Source: CAVWDU01 sp963840725
GTDB lineage: Bacteria; Pseudomonadota; Gammaproteobacteria; Pseudomonadales; Halieaceae
DNA length: 64,000 nt
Direction: 5' to 3'
NCBI GenBank assembly: GCA_963840725.1
Contig: CAWIZY010000028.1
Span: forward strand, 124,001 to 188,000
Shown here: piece by piece, positions 52,060 through 61,761 of the stretch
Layout: each line of letters begins with the position of its first letter
Numbering within the stretch: position 1 is the stretch's first letter
Position numbers and translations under genes: made by a program
Notes under the pieces: generated by a model
Database searches by the model: none
Told to the model about the DNA's origin: nothing
The model's input: the letters and a program-made list of their open reading frames with translations, nothing else

Positions 52060-53928
52060 TCAGGCCGCGCGCAGTGCTCGCCCCAGCGGCCGACTGCCCA
52101 GCACTTCGGTGAACTCGCCATCCACCCATACCGGTTCGCCGCGGATATAGACTCGACTTACAATGCCCTCGGGGCGATTCAGCATCTGCTTGTGATTGAA
52201 CAACTCCCGATGCTCCAGCCTGCGGGTGGCATCACTGCTCCAGTCCTGCAAGGCGTCCGGATTGATCATGGCGATATCCGCCTGAGCGCCGATCTCCAGA
52301 CTGCCTACATCCAGCCCGAAAAACGCCGCCGGTTCTCGGGTCAGGCGTTTCACGATAGTGCTCACCGTATCCAGACCGCGCTGCTGGGCCAGTTTCAGTG
52401 ACATCAGATTGGCGTCGAAAAAAGCCATATTGGTGATATGCGCACCCGAGTCGTTGAAACCCGGCAGGGTGTTTTTGTGCAAGAGCAGATCCAGCGTTGC
52501 CCGGTTGCCGACGTTGCCCACCTCGGCCCAGAATCGGAAGCTTTTGTCATAGGTGCGCAGCATATGCAGCATAAAATCTGCATCGTCACCCAGGGGCACC
52601 GGAAACAAATCCAGGGCTTCGCGCTCTGCTTCCGAGCGCGCCTGAGAGAGATCGCCCCCCTGGTAGGCGAGCACCCGGTCATAAACCTGCTGCAGGGTCT
52701 CGCCATCCCATTCGGCGACCGGCGCGCCGTCAAAATTCAGCAGCGGCAGGTCACGTATTGCCAGGTGGTCAGGGAGGCCCAGCCTGGCCTTCCAGGTTGC
52801 CAGGTTATTGCCCTGGCGACCGTGGTGCCAGTCGCGCCGGAAGTCCGCGACCCAGCGCGGATCATGCAGCAACGCCATCCGGCCTTCGACATCTTCATAC
52901 TCCCTGGCGATAAGCTCTGCCGTGGAGTCCAGTTCTTCATACAGTGGGCTGACAATGCCGTCGGACCAGATGCGGAAATTGGTTCCCAGTGCCTGGAAGT
53001 GAATATCACCCTGGAAGAACTTTGAGTTCATCAGCCCGGCCAGCCCCAGAAAAGGCCGCATGGCTTTGGGCGCCAAAGCCTGCTCTACCGCGGCCAGGGC
53101 TGAGGTTTTGAGTGTTTTGCCAAACAGCCGGCCACTGGTCAGGGTAAAATAAAACAACGCCATAGCAGGACTTTCGATAATCGGTGTGGTCTGCCATACC
53201 CGGTCGTGCTCCCGCACAACCTTCAGGAGTTGCTTCAATTCCCCAAAGCTGGCGAACTGGGTGGGGATGCGCTTAGCCGTGTTAGGATCGTTGGCCAGGT
53301 AGTGAAACGGCAGCCCGTCGGTACTCATACCCAGGTAGCCCTGTTCCAGCGCGGTCTTCAGCAGGGATTCCATGGCCTGCAGTTCCCGCTCGGTGGGATC
53401 ACGGCTAACACTGTCCTCCAGGCCCATGACCTCCACGCGCAGCATGGAATGGGGGACGAAGGCCGCAATATTCGGCCCCAGCGGGATCTCATCGAGATGT
53501 TCGAGATAAGCACCGGTGTTGTCCCAGTCAATCACCTCCACGCATTTGCGCAAGACGGTCTTGGGGATGTTCTCGACCCGGGTAAAACAATCCACGATGG
53601 GCTCCTGGCCCCCGGTGTTCTGCTTGCCAAAACAGGTACCCAGACTGCAGTTACCCACCAGCACTGTGGTGGTGCCATGACGCACGACCTCCGGAAGGCG
53701 CGGGTCCAGATCAACCTCAAGATCGAGATGTGTGTGGATATCCAACAGCCCCGGCATCAGCCACTGGCCGCTGCCGTCAACAACCGTATCCGCCTGCTCC
53801 CGGGGCAGCTTGTGTCCCCTGGCGGCGACCTTGCCGCCCCTGATGGCCAGGTCGATTTGTTCTGGACTGGCGCCAGTGCCATCAAACACCAGTGCATCAC
53901 AAATTAACGTGTCCCATGTCGCGGCCAT
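52060..53928 (-). CDS. D-aminoacylase/N-acyl-D-amino-acid deacylase family amidohydrolase
   Basis: 622 residues from ATG 53928 (GGGAG site). Metal site 'GLLDIHTHLDLE', 'HGTTTVLVGNCSLG', 'LMSTDGLPFHYL' type segment ('LGMSTDGLPFHYLAND'), and 'NDSGAHITNMAFFDANLM' followed by 'AQADIAMINPDAL'. No signal peptide. Family members deacylate N-acyl-D-amino acids, but many are uncharacterised. No obvious operon partner. Confidence 0.88.
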   Translation of the reverse strand: MAATWDTLICDALVFDGTGASPEQIDLAIRGGKVAARGHKLPREQADTVVDGSGQWLMPGLLDIHTHLDLEVDLDPRLPEVVRHGTTTVLVGNCSLGTCFGKQNTGGQEPIVDCFTRVENIPKTVLRKCVEVIDWDNTGAYLEHLDEIPLGPNIAAFVPHSMLRVEVMGLEDSVSRDPTERELQAMESLLKTALEQGYLGMSTDGLPFHYLANDPNTAKRIPTQFASFGELKQLLKVVREHDRVWQTTPIIESPAMALFYFTLTSGRLFGKTLKTSALAAVEQALAPKAMRPFLGLAGLMNSKFFQGDIHFQALGTNFRIWSDGIVSPLYEELDSTAELIAREYEDVEGRMALLHDPRWVADFRRDWHHGRQGNNLATWKARLGLPDHLAIRDLPLLNFDGAPVAEWDGETLQQVYDRVLAYQGGDLSQARSEAEREALDLFPVPLGDDADFMLHMLRTYDKSFRFWAEVGNVGNRATLDLLLHKNTLPGFNDSGAHITNMAFFDANLMSLKLAQQRGLDTVSTIVKRLTREPAAFFGLDVGSLEIGAQADIAMINPDALQDWSSDATRRLEHRELFNHKQMLNRPEGIVSRVYIRGEPVWVDGEFTEVLGSRPLGRALRAA

Positions 53929-54028
53929 TCCCGTTCTCCCTCTTCTGATTACTGTAAACCCTGTGCAGTGTAGCCCACTGCGACAGCGTTTTGACAACGT
54001 TGCCGGCGACGCTCTTTACAGGGCCCGC

Positions 54029-54982
54029 TCAACCCACCAATCGCGCCAGTTCTTCTGCCTTGGAGAGCTCAGGTACAGCCAGGAAGTCCGGCGACTGGAA
54101 GGCCGGCTGGGGGTAGCGGTAGTAGCCTTCACCCGAGGGCAGTCCCAGTTTGCCCTGATCCAGAAATCGCTCTTTAATATGCCTGGCATTGGCACTCATG
54201 ACTGCATCGTCGTTCAATGCGCCCCAGTAGCTCAATATGTTGTAAATGGTGGTCATTCCCACAATGTCCATCACCCCGAATGGCCCTGCCCCGACGCCAC
54301 GATTGCCTATCATGAACGCCCTGTCGACATCCTCGTGGCTAGCGACCCCTTCTCTATCCAATGACAAGGCCGCATTGGCCAATGGTACTAGCAGCGAGTT
54401 GATCAAATAGCCATTCTGCTCTTTGCGCAGGGCCAGCGGCACCATACCAATCTCAATGGCGAACCGGGTAACGGCTAACACGGTATCGGGGTGGGTACCC
54501 GGGTGCGCCATCACCTCGGCCAGATTGGCACTCCAGATCAGATTCGCGAAATGCAAGGCACAGTATTTGTCTGGTCGGCCAGTGTCGTCGGCAAATTGGC
54601 TGGGCAGCAAGGTGGAGGAGTTGGTCGCAACCAGCGTATGTGCCGGAAGCAGCTGGGCCATCTCCCGATAGGTGGCTGTTTTGACCTCGGGAATTTCGGG
54701 TACAGCTTCGATCACCAGATCAGCCTCAGCAACCGCAGCAGCGAGGTCATTGGTAAAAGTGAGTCGCTGCCGGGTTGTATCCAGGACCTCATCACTGGCG
54801 CCGATGCCCTCCGCGTAGATTCCCGCGTAGTGCAGTTGGGCCGCACGGCAATTATCCAGGCCCTCGCTGTGCAGGTCGTATACAACGACCTGTTTGCCCT
54901 TAAAGGCACTGTGCCACGCAATCTGGCCGCCCAGCACGCCGCCACCTAAAACGGTGAGCCGATTGAGTTTGGATTCGGACAT
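54029..54982 (-). CDS. 3-hydroxyacyl-CoA dehydrogenase family protein
   Basis: 317 residues from ATG 54982 (GGGAG site). NAD-binding 'LTVLGGGVLGGQIAWHS' and 'DLVIEAVPEI', catalytic Ser/His region 'ATNSSTLLPSQFAD' and 'CALHFANLIWSANLAEVM', and the C-terminal dimerisation domain ('FMIGNRGVGAGPFGVMDIVGM'). Oxidises a 3-hydroxyacyl-CoA, or a small hydroxyacid, with NAD. Single gene; which pathway is unclear. Confidence 0.9.
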   Translation of the reverse strand: MSESKLNRLTVLGGGVLGGQIAWHSAFKGKQVVVYDLHSEGLDNCRAAQLHYAGIYAEGIGASDEVLDTTRQRLTFTNDLAAAVAEADLVIEAVPEIPEVKTATYREMAQLLPAHTLVATNSSTLLPSQFADDTGRPDKYCALHFANLIWSANLAEVMAHPGTHPDTVLAVTRFAIEIGMVPLALRKEQNGYLINSLLVPLANAALSLDREGVASHEDVDRAFMIGNRGVGAGPFGVMDIVGMTTIYNILSYWGALNDDAVMSANARHIKERFLDQGKLGLPSGEGYYRYPQPAFQSPDFLAVPELSKAEELARLVG

Positions 54983-55343
54983 TCTCTTCTCCCTGTCTAC
55001 AGGAACCACAAAAAAATTCGACGTCACCGACAGCCACTACGCCAAACCCCTGCCATCGAGGGGTTATCGCTAAGCCCGTCTGCAGGACTTGGCGCTGCCT
55101 GCCTGTGTATCCGCCGGCCGACGGGCCAAAGGATAGCCTGGTTACCGGCCAAGTGGGGCCTCGCGAACCGGCTTATGCCCGTCTATTTGCAGCGTTTCCG
55201 TGACTTCAAACGCGGCAAGGGCGGCTTGAGGGCCCTGATGACGCGCAGGGCCAGCAAGCTGTCGCGACCGGCCATGTCGGCAGCAGGCCACGATCGCCAT
55301 ACTCCTCGACATCAACAGACTGGTGCCTACGAGGACCGCAGCC
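54983..55343. other. Intergenic region
   Basis: 361 bases between divergent genes. Short frames on both strands have no recognisable domain. No RNA gene seen. Confidence 0.45.
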
Positions 55344-55649
55344 ATGATCAACCGTTTGAAACAATCCCTCCGCCTCGCCGCTCTCGAAGACCTGTTGCAC
55401 TATCAGCTCGGGCTCAGTCAGAACACTTCAGCAGGGCTCGCTCGCCTGGCCTGGGAGACCAGACCGGAATGGGCAGGCGGCCTTCAGGGATCGACCAATG
55501 AACAGTTGCGGGAATCATTCTTCATTGCAATGTATCACCGGGGCAATGCCGGGGTAGTGGACCGGGCAGCCGCGGAGAGTCCGGCATTCCGGGCCGCACT
55601 CGACCAATTCATCGCCTCGGAGTCGCTCCCGGACCAATTGGCTGCCTGA
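55344..55649 (+). CDS. Small conserved-looking protein of unknown function
   Basis: 101 residues from ATG 55344 ('MINRLKQSLRLAALEDLL'), with GAGGA upstream. Soluble, helical, with 'GLSQNTSAGLARLAWETRPEW' and 'ESFFIAMYHRGNAGVVDRAAA'. A strong terminator follows 26 bases downstream, supporting a real transcription unit. I do not recognise the family. Confidence 0.65.
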   Translation: MINRLKQSLRLAALEDLLHYQLGLSQNTSAGLARLAWETRPEWAGGLQGSTNEQLRESFFIAMYHRGNAGVVDRAAAESPAFRAALDQFIASESLPDQLAA

Positions 55650-55674
55650 TCAGTATTCTCGGGGCAGAGACTTT

Positions 55675-55700
55675 AGCCACCCCTCGGGGTGGCTTTTTTT
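55675..55700 (+). terminator. Rho-independent terminator
   Basis: AGCCACCC (55675-55682), four-base loop, GGGTGGCT (55687-55694) and a T-run. Terminates the unknown gene ending at 55649. Confidence 0.93.
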
Positions 55701-55779
55701 GGCCATCTACCCACACCTACCCGCACCGCTCCGCCTACAGTAAACCACGCCTGAGGCTAACGATTGCGTCAGCCACTTG

Positions 55780-56301
55780 TCACGTGCGTAACGGGGGCAA
55801 TTCCTCCCCCTTGGGGACAAATTTCAGTGCCAGACCATTGTTGCACCAGCGCTGCCCCCGAGGAGCCGGGCCGTCCTTGAACACATGTCCCTGGTGGCCA
55901 CCGCAGCGGGCACAATGGTACTCGGTGCGCGGCCAGACCAGTTTGAAGTCCTTCTTGGTCAATACATTTCCTTCAATCGGGGCCGTAAAGCTCGGCCATC
56001 CGGTGCCACTCTCATATTTGGCTTCACTGGTGAAAAGGGGCAGATTACAGGCTGCACAGATAAATGTACCACCGCGTTTTTCATCGTTCAGCGGGCTGGT
56101 GAACGGGCGCTCCGTGTCCTCCTCAAACAGGATGCTGTAACGCTCGGGGGCCAGCATCTCGCGCCAGTCGTCCAGCGTTTTGTTCAGACCTGGCCCGCCC
56201 TCCCCGACAGCCGGAGTTTTATCAGCCACAGCCAGGTGACTCAAGGTAAGCCCCATCACGGGTGCCGCGGCGAAGTAACTCACCAGGGTGCGTCTTTTCA
56301 T
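55780..56301 (-). CDS. msrB: Exported peptide-methionine (R)-S-oxide reductase MsrB
   Basis: 173 residues with a signal sequence ('MKRRTLVSYFAAAPVMGLTLSHLAVA'). Zinc-binding pairs 'CAAC' and 'CARC', the substrate motif 'SGTGWPSF' and the catalytic cysteine in 'RGQRWCNNGLALKF'. Repairs methionine-R-sulfoxide in periplasmic or membrane proteins. Single gene. Confidence 0.93.
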   Translation of the reverse strand: MKRRTLVSYFAAAPVMGLTLSHLAVADKTPAVGEGGPGLNKTLDDWREMLAPERYSILFEEDTERPFTSPLNDEKRGGTFICAACNLPLFTSEAKYESGTGWPSFTAPIEGNVLTKKDFKLVWPRTEYHCARCGGHQGHVFKDGPAPRGQRWCNNGLALKFVPKGEELPPLRT

Positions 56302-56628
56302 CGTTGTCTCCCAACATTCTGATGCCTGTTTCCGTTACCGATGGATTGGACTGTGATACGCGACATAAGTTGCAGTGGACTACTCTGCCCGCCCTGTGAC
56401 TGCTACACTCACGGCCTTGAAGGCGGCGCAAAAGGTCCTGCCGGTGCAGTTTGCGATGGACAAAGTCCATCACGGCGAGCAAGCCAACGGCGGCAATCCA
56501 GAAGCCGGCTCGGCCTGCAACTGCTCAACAGCTGAAAGACTGCAACCCAAGGGACTCGTGACAGCGCTGTCCGACCTGGAAGCTAGAACCTGGAATCTAG
56601 CGCCCACTGATGAACGAGGGAGCCATCC
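56302..56628. other. Intergenic region between msrB and nitroreductase
   Basis: 327 bases between divergent genes. No recognisable ORF; promoters of both neighbours must lie here but I could not define them. Confidence 0.45.
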
Positions 56629-57213
56629 ATGAACAGAGCCGCACCCACAGACCACCCGATCAGCCCATTGCTGACGGACCGGCACAGTCCCTATGCCTTC
56701 GATCCGGCGCGCGATGTCTCAGTTGAGGACCTGTCCGCACTGTTCGAGGCAGCGCGGTGGAGCATGTCATCCTACAACGCGCAACCATGGCGCTACATCG
56801 TGGGTGTCAAGGCGCGCAACGCGGACCTGTGGCAACAAATTTTCGACGTACTGGTTGAGGGCAACCAGGGCTGGGCTGTCAACGCGCCTGTGTTGGCCCT
56901 CGGTATTGTTGAGCACCGCTTCGAACACAACGGCAAACCCAACAAAGCTGCGGTACATGATCTGGGGGCGGCCTCGGCGATGCTGACGGTGGAGGCAACC
57001 GCCCGCGGTCTATGCGTGCACCAGATGGTTGGAATCGAACCGGATCGGGCCCGTGAGGCATTCGATTTACAAGGCTCCCTGGAGCCCTTCACCGGGCTGG
57101 CTATTGGGTATGCGGGCGATTCCGCCCACATCAGCGAAAAACTGGCCGAACGGGACAAACAACCGCGCACACGCAAACCTCTGGATGAGTTGTTTCTTGC
57201 CGGCGGCTATTGA
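56629..57213 (+). CDS. Nitroreductase-family FMN protein
   Basis: 194 residues: 'RHSPYAFDPARDVSVEDLSALFEAARWSMSSYNAQPWRYIV' is the FMN-binding N-terminus, and 'HDLGAASAMLTVEATARGLCVHQMVG' the dimer helix, with 'PFTGLAIGY' near the end. NAD(P)H-dependent reduction of nitro compounds, quinones or other acceptors. Followed 10 bases later by the GST-like gene, suggesting an operon. Confidence 0.88.
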   Translation: MNRAAPTDHPISPLLTDRHSPYAFDPARDVSVEDLSALFEAARWSMSSYNAQPWRYIVGVKARNADLWQQIFDVLVEGNQGWAVNAPVLALGIVEHRFEHNGKPNKAAVHDLGAASAMLTVEATARGLCVHQMVGIEPDRAREAFDLQGSLEPFTGLAIGYAGDSAHISEKLAERDKQPRTRKPLDELFLAGGY

Positions 57214-57223
57214 GGGCACTGAC

Positions 57224-58015
57224 ATGGACTACACACCTATACAGGAAGCTCGGGGCGCCCCGGGTTTGCGTCTGGCTCTTACCGCCGGAGTGCCCGGCCC
57301 CTGGAGCGAGGCGGCCAAGGGCCTGTTTCGGGTCCGGAACGTAGCCTATATCCCGGTGCTGCAGCGCGGCGGTGGTGAAAACGAAGAGTTGGTCGCATGG
57401 ACGGGCCATCGCAATGCACCCACGGCTGTGTACAACGATGAACCGCCTCGGGTCACGGCACTGGATCTGGTAAACCTCGCTGAGCGACTCGGCGAGGGGC
57501 CCTCGCTGATCCCCGAAAGAATCGAAGAACGAGTGACGATGTTTGGGCTGCTCAACGAGCTCGCCGGCGAGCGCGGCTTTGCCTGGAATGCCCGAACGCT
57601 GATGTTCAAGGGAATGATCGACACGGTGGGCGAAGCGGCGATGGCCAACAGCCCCATGCTCAGGGACTATCACTACAGTCCGCAGGAGGTTGCGAGTGCG
57701 CCGGGAAAAATCATCGCAGTTCTGGACGCACTGGCCGCACAGCTAGCGCGGCAAACCGGCTTAGCAAAAGCTAGTGACAATGCCCACTATTTTTGCGGTG
57801 GTCAGCTATCCGCACTGGACATCTACTGGGCCTGTTTTTCCCAGATGGTTGACCCGCTACCCCCAGAGGTAAACCCCATGCCCCAGTCACTGCGGGATAC
57901 CTGGGGTCTCACTGCCAAGGCCCTTGCGGCTGCGAACTACCAGCTGGACCCGGCACTGCTGCGGCACCGGGATTATATCTTTCCCACTTACCTGCAATGG
58001 CCGCTGGATTTTTGA
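57224..58015 (+). CDS. Glutathione S-transferase-like protein
   Basis: 263 residues: thioredoxin-like N-terminal half ('LRLALTAGVPGPWSEAAKGLF', 'GHRNAPTAVYNDEPPRVTA') and a helical C-terminal domain ('LAAQLARQTGLAKASDNAHYFCGGQLSALDIYWACFSQMVDP'). GST fold fits, but the usual catalytic serine/tyrosine cannot be assigned. Likely cotranscribed with the nitroreductase, which would fit detoxification. Confidence 0.78.
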   Translation: MDYTPIQEARGAPGLRLALTAGVPGPWSEAAKGLFRVRNVAYIPVLQRGGGENEELVAWTGHRNAPTAVYNDEPPRVTALDLVNLAERLGEGPSLIPERIEERVTMFGLLNELAGERGFAWNARTLMFKGMIDTVGEAAMANSPMLRDYHYSPQEVASAPGKIIAVLDALAAQLARQTGLAKASDNAHYFCGGQLSALDIYWACFSQMVDPLPPEVNPMPQSLRDTWGLTAKALAAANYQLDPALLRHRDYIFPTYLQWPLDF

Positions 58016-58034
58016 CGCGAGACTCTAGGGCACC

Positions 58035-59330
58035 TCAGCCAGACAACGATCGGCTGTTATGTCGAAGCTGACGCATAAAAATCAAGGTTGCAACAAAACC
58101 CAGTAAGGCAAACAGAAACAGACCGAGAAACACCAGCTGGTGCCCCGCTATCGGGGCATTGTTGTCCAGCAGGAAACCCATGGCCGGTGCCACGAAGATG
58201 TCCGGGGTAAAACCCACCACCGAAATAAGCCCAACCGCGGTGCCGCTGACCGCCAGCGGAACTCCCGACTCCGCCAACAGGGCGAAGTAGATAGCATGCA
58301 GGGCAAACACCGCGATACTGGTGAGCAGAATATTGGTCATCAGCACCCAGTAGAGATCGGGCCGAGGCTCCAGCAAGACAAAAAACCCATAGCCAGCCAG
58401 TAGCAGGCCGAAGCTTGCAAACACTACCCGCGAAGCGCGCAACCGATCTGCCATCAGCCCGGCCAGAACCGCCGCAGCCGGTCGCACCCAGCTGCTCATG
58501 CTCGCTACTCTGGCGCCCTCCACTTCATCCAGACCGTAGCCCTGCACCGCATAGAGCACGTAATTATCCACGCCCTTATAGGCCACGTAGGCGCTCAATA
58601 CGATGAGCATCTGTGGCCACACCAGCGGATTAGCCAGTACCCTGCGCACATCCGACCATGGTTTGGCAGCATGGGAGGCAACGGTTTCGGGCGGGTCAGC
58701 ACCGGGCACGAAGACCGCCACCAACAGCCCCGCCACCACCGTGACCACAACATACAGGTAGATAATCTGCTGCAGGGCCTGTCGCCGCCCCGCTCCATCC
58801 AACTGGTCGAAGTCTCCAGTGATAGAGAGGCCAAGTATCCAGACGGCAATGGACACAAGCACCGCAGCCAACATACCGCGACCGGCCTCCAGAAAACCGA
58901 AAGCGCGGCCCTGTTCATCGCCACCGCCCCACTCGCGGGTTGCTTTTATCAACGCGCTCCAAAACAATAAAATAGTGGAAAAACCCCAAAAAGCGTACAG
59001 AGTCACCAGGCCTTGTTGGTTGGGGATTGTGGCAAAATACAGTCCCCCAAGGGCAGTCAGTATCAGGGCCAGGACCAGCAAATTGCGCGCGGGATAGCGG
59101 TCAGCCAATGGACCGCCTAGAAAATACGACAGCATCGCCACCGCCCCGTAAGTCGCCTGTGCCTGCCCGATATCGGTATTGCTCATATCAAAAACCGCGA
59201 GCACCGTGGGCCGGAAGAACCGCACCACGTGAAACGGCAGGGAGAATACCGCCTCACCGGCGATGATCAGCGCCGCGAGGCCCATTACATGGCAAAGCTG
59301 CGTATTGCGGTTTAGCATCGCCGAAGCCAT
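58035..59330 (-). CDS. Major facilitator superfamily transporter
   Basis: 431 residues with about twelve membrane helices and a central cytoplasmic loop (about 205-225). 'LGGPLADRYPARNLLVLALIL' is the MFS loop 2-3 signature, and 'AVLAGLMADRLRASRVVFASFG' its repeat in the second half. Substrate unknown. Convergent with the GST-like gene; upstream, in the same direction, are the ergothioneine genes, 24 bases after egtD's end, so it may be part of that unit. Confidence 0.9.
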   Translation of the reverse strand: MASAMLNRNTQLCHVMGLAALIIAGEAVFSLPFHVVRFFRPTVLAVFDMSNTDIGQAQATYGAVAMLSYFLGGPLADRYPARNLLVLALILTALGGLYFATIPNQQGLVTLYAFWGFSTILLFWSALIKATREWGGGDEQGRAFGFLEAGRGMLAAVLVSIAVWILGLSITGDFDQLDGAGRRQALQQIIYLYVVVTVVAGLLVAVFVPGADPPETVASHAAKPWSDVRRVLANPLVWPQMLIVLSAYVAYKGVDNYVLYAVQGYGLDEVEGARVASMSSWVRPAAAVLAGLMADRLRASRVVFASFGLLLAGYGFFVLLEPRPDLYWVLMTNILLTSIAVFALHAIYFALLAESGVPLAVSGTAVGLISVVGFTPDIFVAPAMGFLLDNNAPIAGHQLVFLGLFLFALLGFVATLIFMRQLRHNSRSLSG

Positions 59331-59354
59331 TTCTGTGTCAGCTGCAATGCCAAT

Positions 59355-60347
59355 TCAGGCCGGGTTCTGATCCTGAACCGATCCGCTAACGCGGAAATGC
59401 TGCAGGCTGAAGAGATTCTGCTCATCAATCCAATACTCGCCGGCCGTCAATCCGGCGCGAGACGCCAAATCCGCGAACATCTCACGCGTATACTTGTACG
59501 AATACTCGGTGAGGATGCGCTCGCCTTCCAACAGGGGGATTGTCACCCCCGCGACTGTCACTTGCTGGGCGAACAGGCTCTCGACATGCATTTCAATACG
59601 TCCCGCCGCCTCGTTGTAGAACGCCACATGGCGGAAGCGCTCAATATCAAAGTCGGCGTCTGCCAGCCGATTTACGTGGGAGAGAATATTCAGGTTAAAA
59701 CGCGCTGTAACGCCAGCGCTGTCGTTATACGCCGCATTAAGTACCTCGGGCTCCTTCTGTAAATCAACACCGATGAGAACACTGCCACCGCTGCCCATCA
59801 TTGACTGCATCCGACGCAGAAACTCTACTGCATCGCCAGGCTCGTAGTTGCCGATCGTCGAGCCGGGATAAAACACCCCGCGCCGCAGCCCATCGTATTC
59901 AGGGGGCAAGGTGAGCATCGCGCCCATATCTCCTACCACCGGCAATACACGGATACCGGGAAACTCCTGCTGCAGTGTCCTGGCGGAGGCGATCAGGAAG
60001 TCGCCAGATATATCTATCGGGACGTAGCAGGCCGGGCGCAGCGCCGGCAATAGCCACCTGACCTTGCTGCAGTTGCCGGCACCGGGTTCTATGAGAAGTT
60101 CCCCTCGCCCCAATGCCTTGGTAATGGAATCGCAATTGTCGCGCAGCAATCCGACCTCGGTGCGGGTGGGGTAGTATTCCGGTAATTCGGTGATCTGCTC
60201 AAACAGTTGCGAGCCGTATTCATCATAAAAAAAACGCGAGTCGATGCGTTTCGCCGATGCCAGTAGCCCGGCAAGGAGTTCGTCGGCCGTAGTTTTTTCG
60301 ACATCATTGAGGGATACACTGTGGTTCTGTAGAGCTGGTTGGGGCAT
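59355..60347 (-). CDS. egtD: L-histidine N-alpha-methyltransferase (ergothioneine synthesis)
   Basis: 330 residues from ATG 60347, as the longer open frame has no family similarity. SAM-dependent methyltransferase with 'FFYDEYGSQLFEQITELPEYYPTRTE', 'ELLIEPGAGNCSKVRWLL', 'FYPGSTIGNYEPGDAVEFL' and 'GGSVLIGVDLQKEPEVLNAAYNDSAGVTARFN'. Trimethylates histidine to hercynine. Downstream partner of egtB, 31 bases away. Confidence 0.95.
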   Translation of the reverse strand: MPQPALQNHSVSLNDVEKTTADELLAGLLASAKRIDSRFFYDEYGSQLFEQITELPEYYPTRTEVGLLRDNCDSITKALGRGELLIEPGAGNCSKVRWLLPALRPACYVPIDISGDFLIASARTLQQEFPGIRVLPVVGDMGAMLTLPPEYDGLRRGVFYPGSTIGNYEPGDAVEFLRRMQSMMGSGGSVLIGVDLQKEPEVLNAAYNDSAGVTARFNLNILSHVNRLADADFDIERFRHVAFYNEAAGRIEMHVESLFAQQVTVAGVTIPLLEGERILTEYSYKYTREMFADLASRAGLTAGEYWIDEQNLFSLQHFRVSGSVQDQNPA

Positions 60348-60378
60348 GAATCTGTCTCGTTGTTGGAAAAGTCGGGCG

Positions 60379-61761
60379 CTAGCGCGCGTTGCGCGCGAGG
60401 CGAATACCGGTGAACTGCCACTGGTCCGGCGGATAAAAAAAGTTGCGGTAGCTATTGCGGTAATGGGAGCGGCTGGTAACGCAGCTACCACCCCGCAATA
60501 CCAATTGATTAGCCATAAACTTACCGTTGTACTCTCCCAGCGCGCCGGTGGCGCTGGTGAATCCCGGGTAGGGAGAATACGCGCTGCTGGTCCACTGCCA
60601 GGTGCGGCCCAGCAAACGGTCTTCGATGCGCTCGCCCGCCGTTTGCCGAGGCTGCAAGTCGGCCACATCAAGAAACTGTCCGGCCGGGCCAGACGAATCC
60701 GCTGCACCGGGCCAGGCGGGCTCAGCACAGGCAGCCTCCCATTCAAACTCAGTGGGCAGACGGCAGCCCGCCCAGCGTGCATAGGCATCGGCCTCATACG
60801 CCGACAGATGGCAGACCGGGCGGTCAGGATGCAAGGGTAGTAGTCCGTGCAGGGTATATTCAAGCCACTGGCTACCCTCTCTGCGCCAATACAACGGTGC
60901 CGGCAGCGCACCTGCTACGGTGCCTGCCTGTACCCCGCTCCACCCGTCGGCTAGCCACAGGTCGGCCCGCTCATACCCGCCTTGTTCAACGAACTCCAGA
61001 TACTCCGCGTTGCTGACCAGACGATCAGCGATCTGAACCGCCTCTACATACTGCCGATGGCGCGGTAACTCGTTGTCAAAGCAAAACCCGGTAGCGCCCG
61101 CCGGATCGGCGTCGCCGGCTCTTGCGCCAATTTCCCTGATGCCCTCCGACAGCGTCTGCCAGCCCATCCCAGTGGCGACAGAGGTCTCTGCAGGCGCCTC
61201 TCCATAGGACGGGTACAACGGGTTCTGGTACCAACAATACTTGAGGTCGGTGAACAGGAGTTCCTGATGCTGTTGCTCGTGATGACAACCCAATTCTACG
61301 CGCGAGCGCAGCACCTCGTCAGGGCCGCCTCCAGAGTTATCGGCTGCGTCGAGTAGCTCGCTCATCGCCGCGTCCACATGGGCGCGATAACGCATTACAT
61401 CCCCCACGTCAGGGCGAGAGAGCAGCCCGCGACGCTCCCGTGGATAGGGTTCGCCAACCCCGTTATAGTAAGAATTAAACAGATGCTCAAAGGCCGGATC
61501 GAAACATCGATAATCTGGGCAGAATGGCAACAATACGAACGTTTCGAAGAACCAGGAGGTATGGGCCAAATGCCATTTGACCGGGCTGGTATTGGCCATA
61601 GCCTGGAGCCCGTAATCCTCTGTCTGTAACGGTTCGCACAGGACCTCGGTAAGGCGCCTGACTTTCACGTAGTGCGACAGACTGCCTCCCTTGTCCTGTC
61701 GCGCTAGCGCAACATGTGCCGAAGGCGCATGCGGGCGCCGTTTGCCTGATGGTACGTCCAC
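60379..61761 (-). CDS. egtB: Ergothioneine biosynthesis sulfoxide synthase EgtB
   Basis: 460 residues, GTG start with AAGGG upstream. N-terminal DinB-like domain with iron ligands in 'KWHLAHTSWFFETF' and 'ELGCHHEQQHQELLFTDLKY'; C-terminal formylglycine-generating-enzyme-like domain ending 'LVLRGGSCVTSRSHYRNSYRNFFYP' and 'FTGIRLARN'. Joins hercynine with a thiol donor using oxygen. With egtD it supplies the two core steps; a C-S lyase is not seen here. Confidence 0.95.
   Translation of the reverse strand: MDVPSGKRRPHAPSAHVALARQDKGGSLSHYVKVRRLTEVLCEPLQTEDYGLQAMANTSPVKWHLAHTSWFFETFVLLPFCPDYRCFDPAFEHLFNSYYNGVGEPYPRERRGLLSRPDVGDVMRYRAHVDAAMSELLDAADNSGGGPDEVLRSRVELGCHHEQQHQELLFTDLKYCWYQNPLYPSYGEAPAETSVATGMGWQTLSEGIREIGARAGDADPAGATGFCFDNELPRHRQYVEAVQIADRLVSNAEYLEFVEQGGYERADLWLADGWSGVQAGTVAGALPAPLYWRREGSQWLEYTLHGLLPLHPDRPVCHLSAYEADAYARWAGCRLPTEFEWEAACAEPAWPGAADSSGPAGQFLDVADLQPRQTAGERIEDRLLGRTWQWTSSAYSPYPGFTSATGALGEYNGKFMANQLVLRGGSCVTSRSHYRNSYRNFFYPPDQWQFTGIRLARNAR

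Noticed and set aside
55175..55501. Plus-strand 108-codon frame overlapping the small gene at 55344
   Set aside because: Different frame from the gene with a ribosome site and terminator; arginine-rich and not protein-like.
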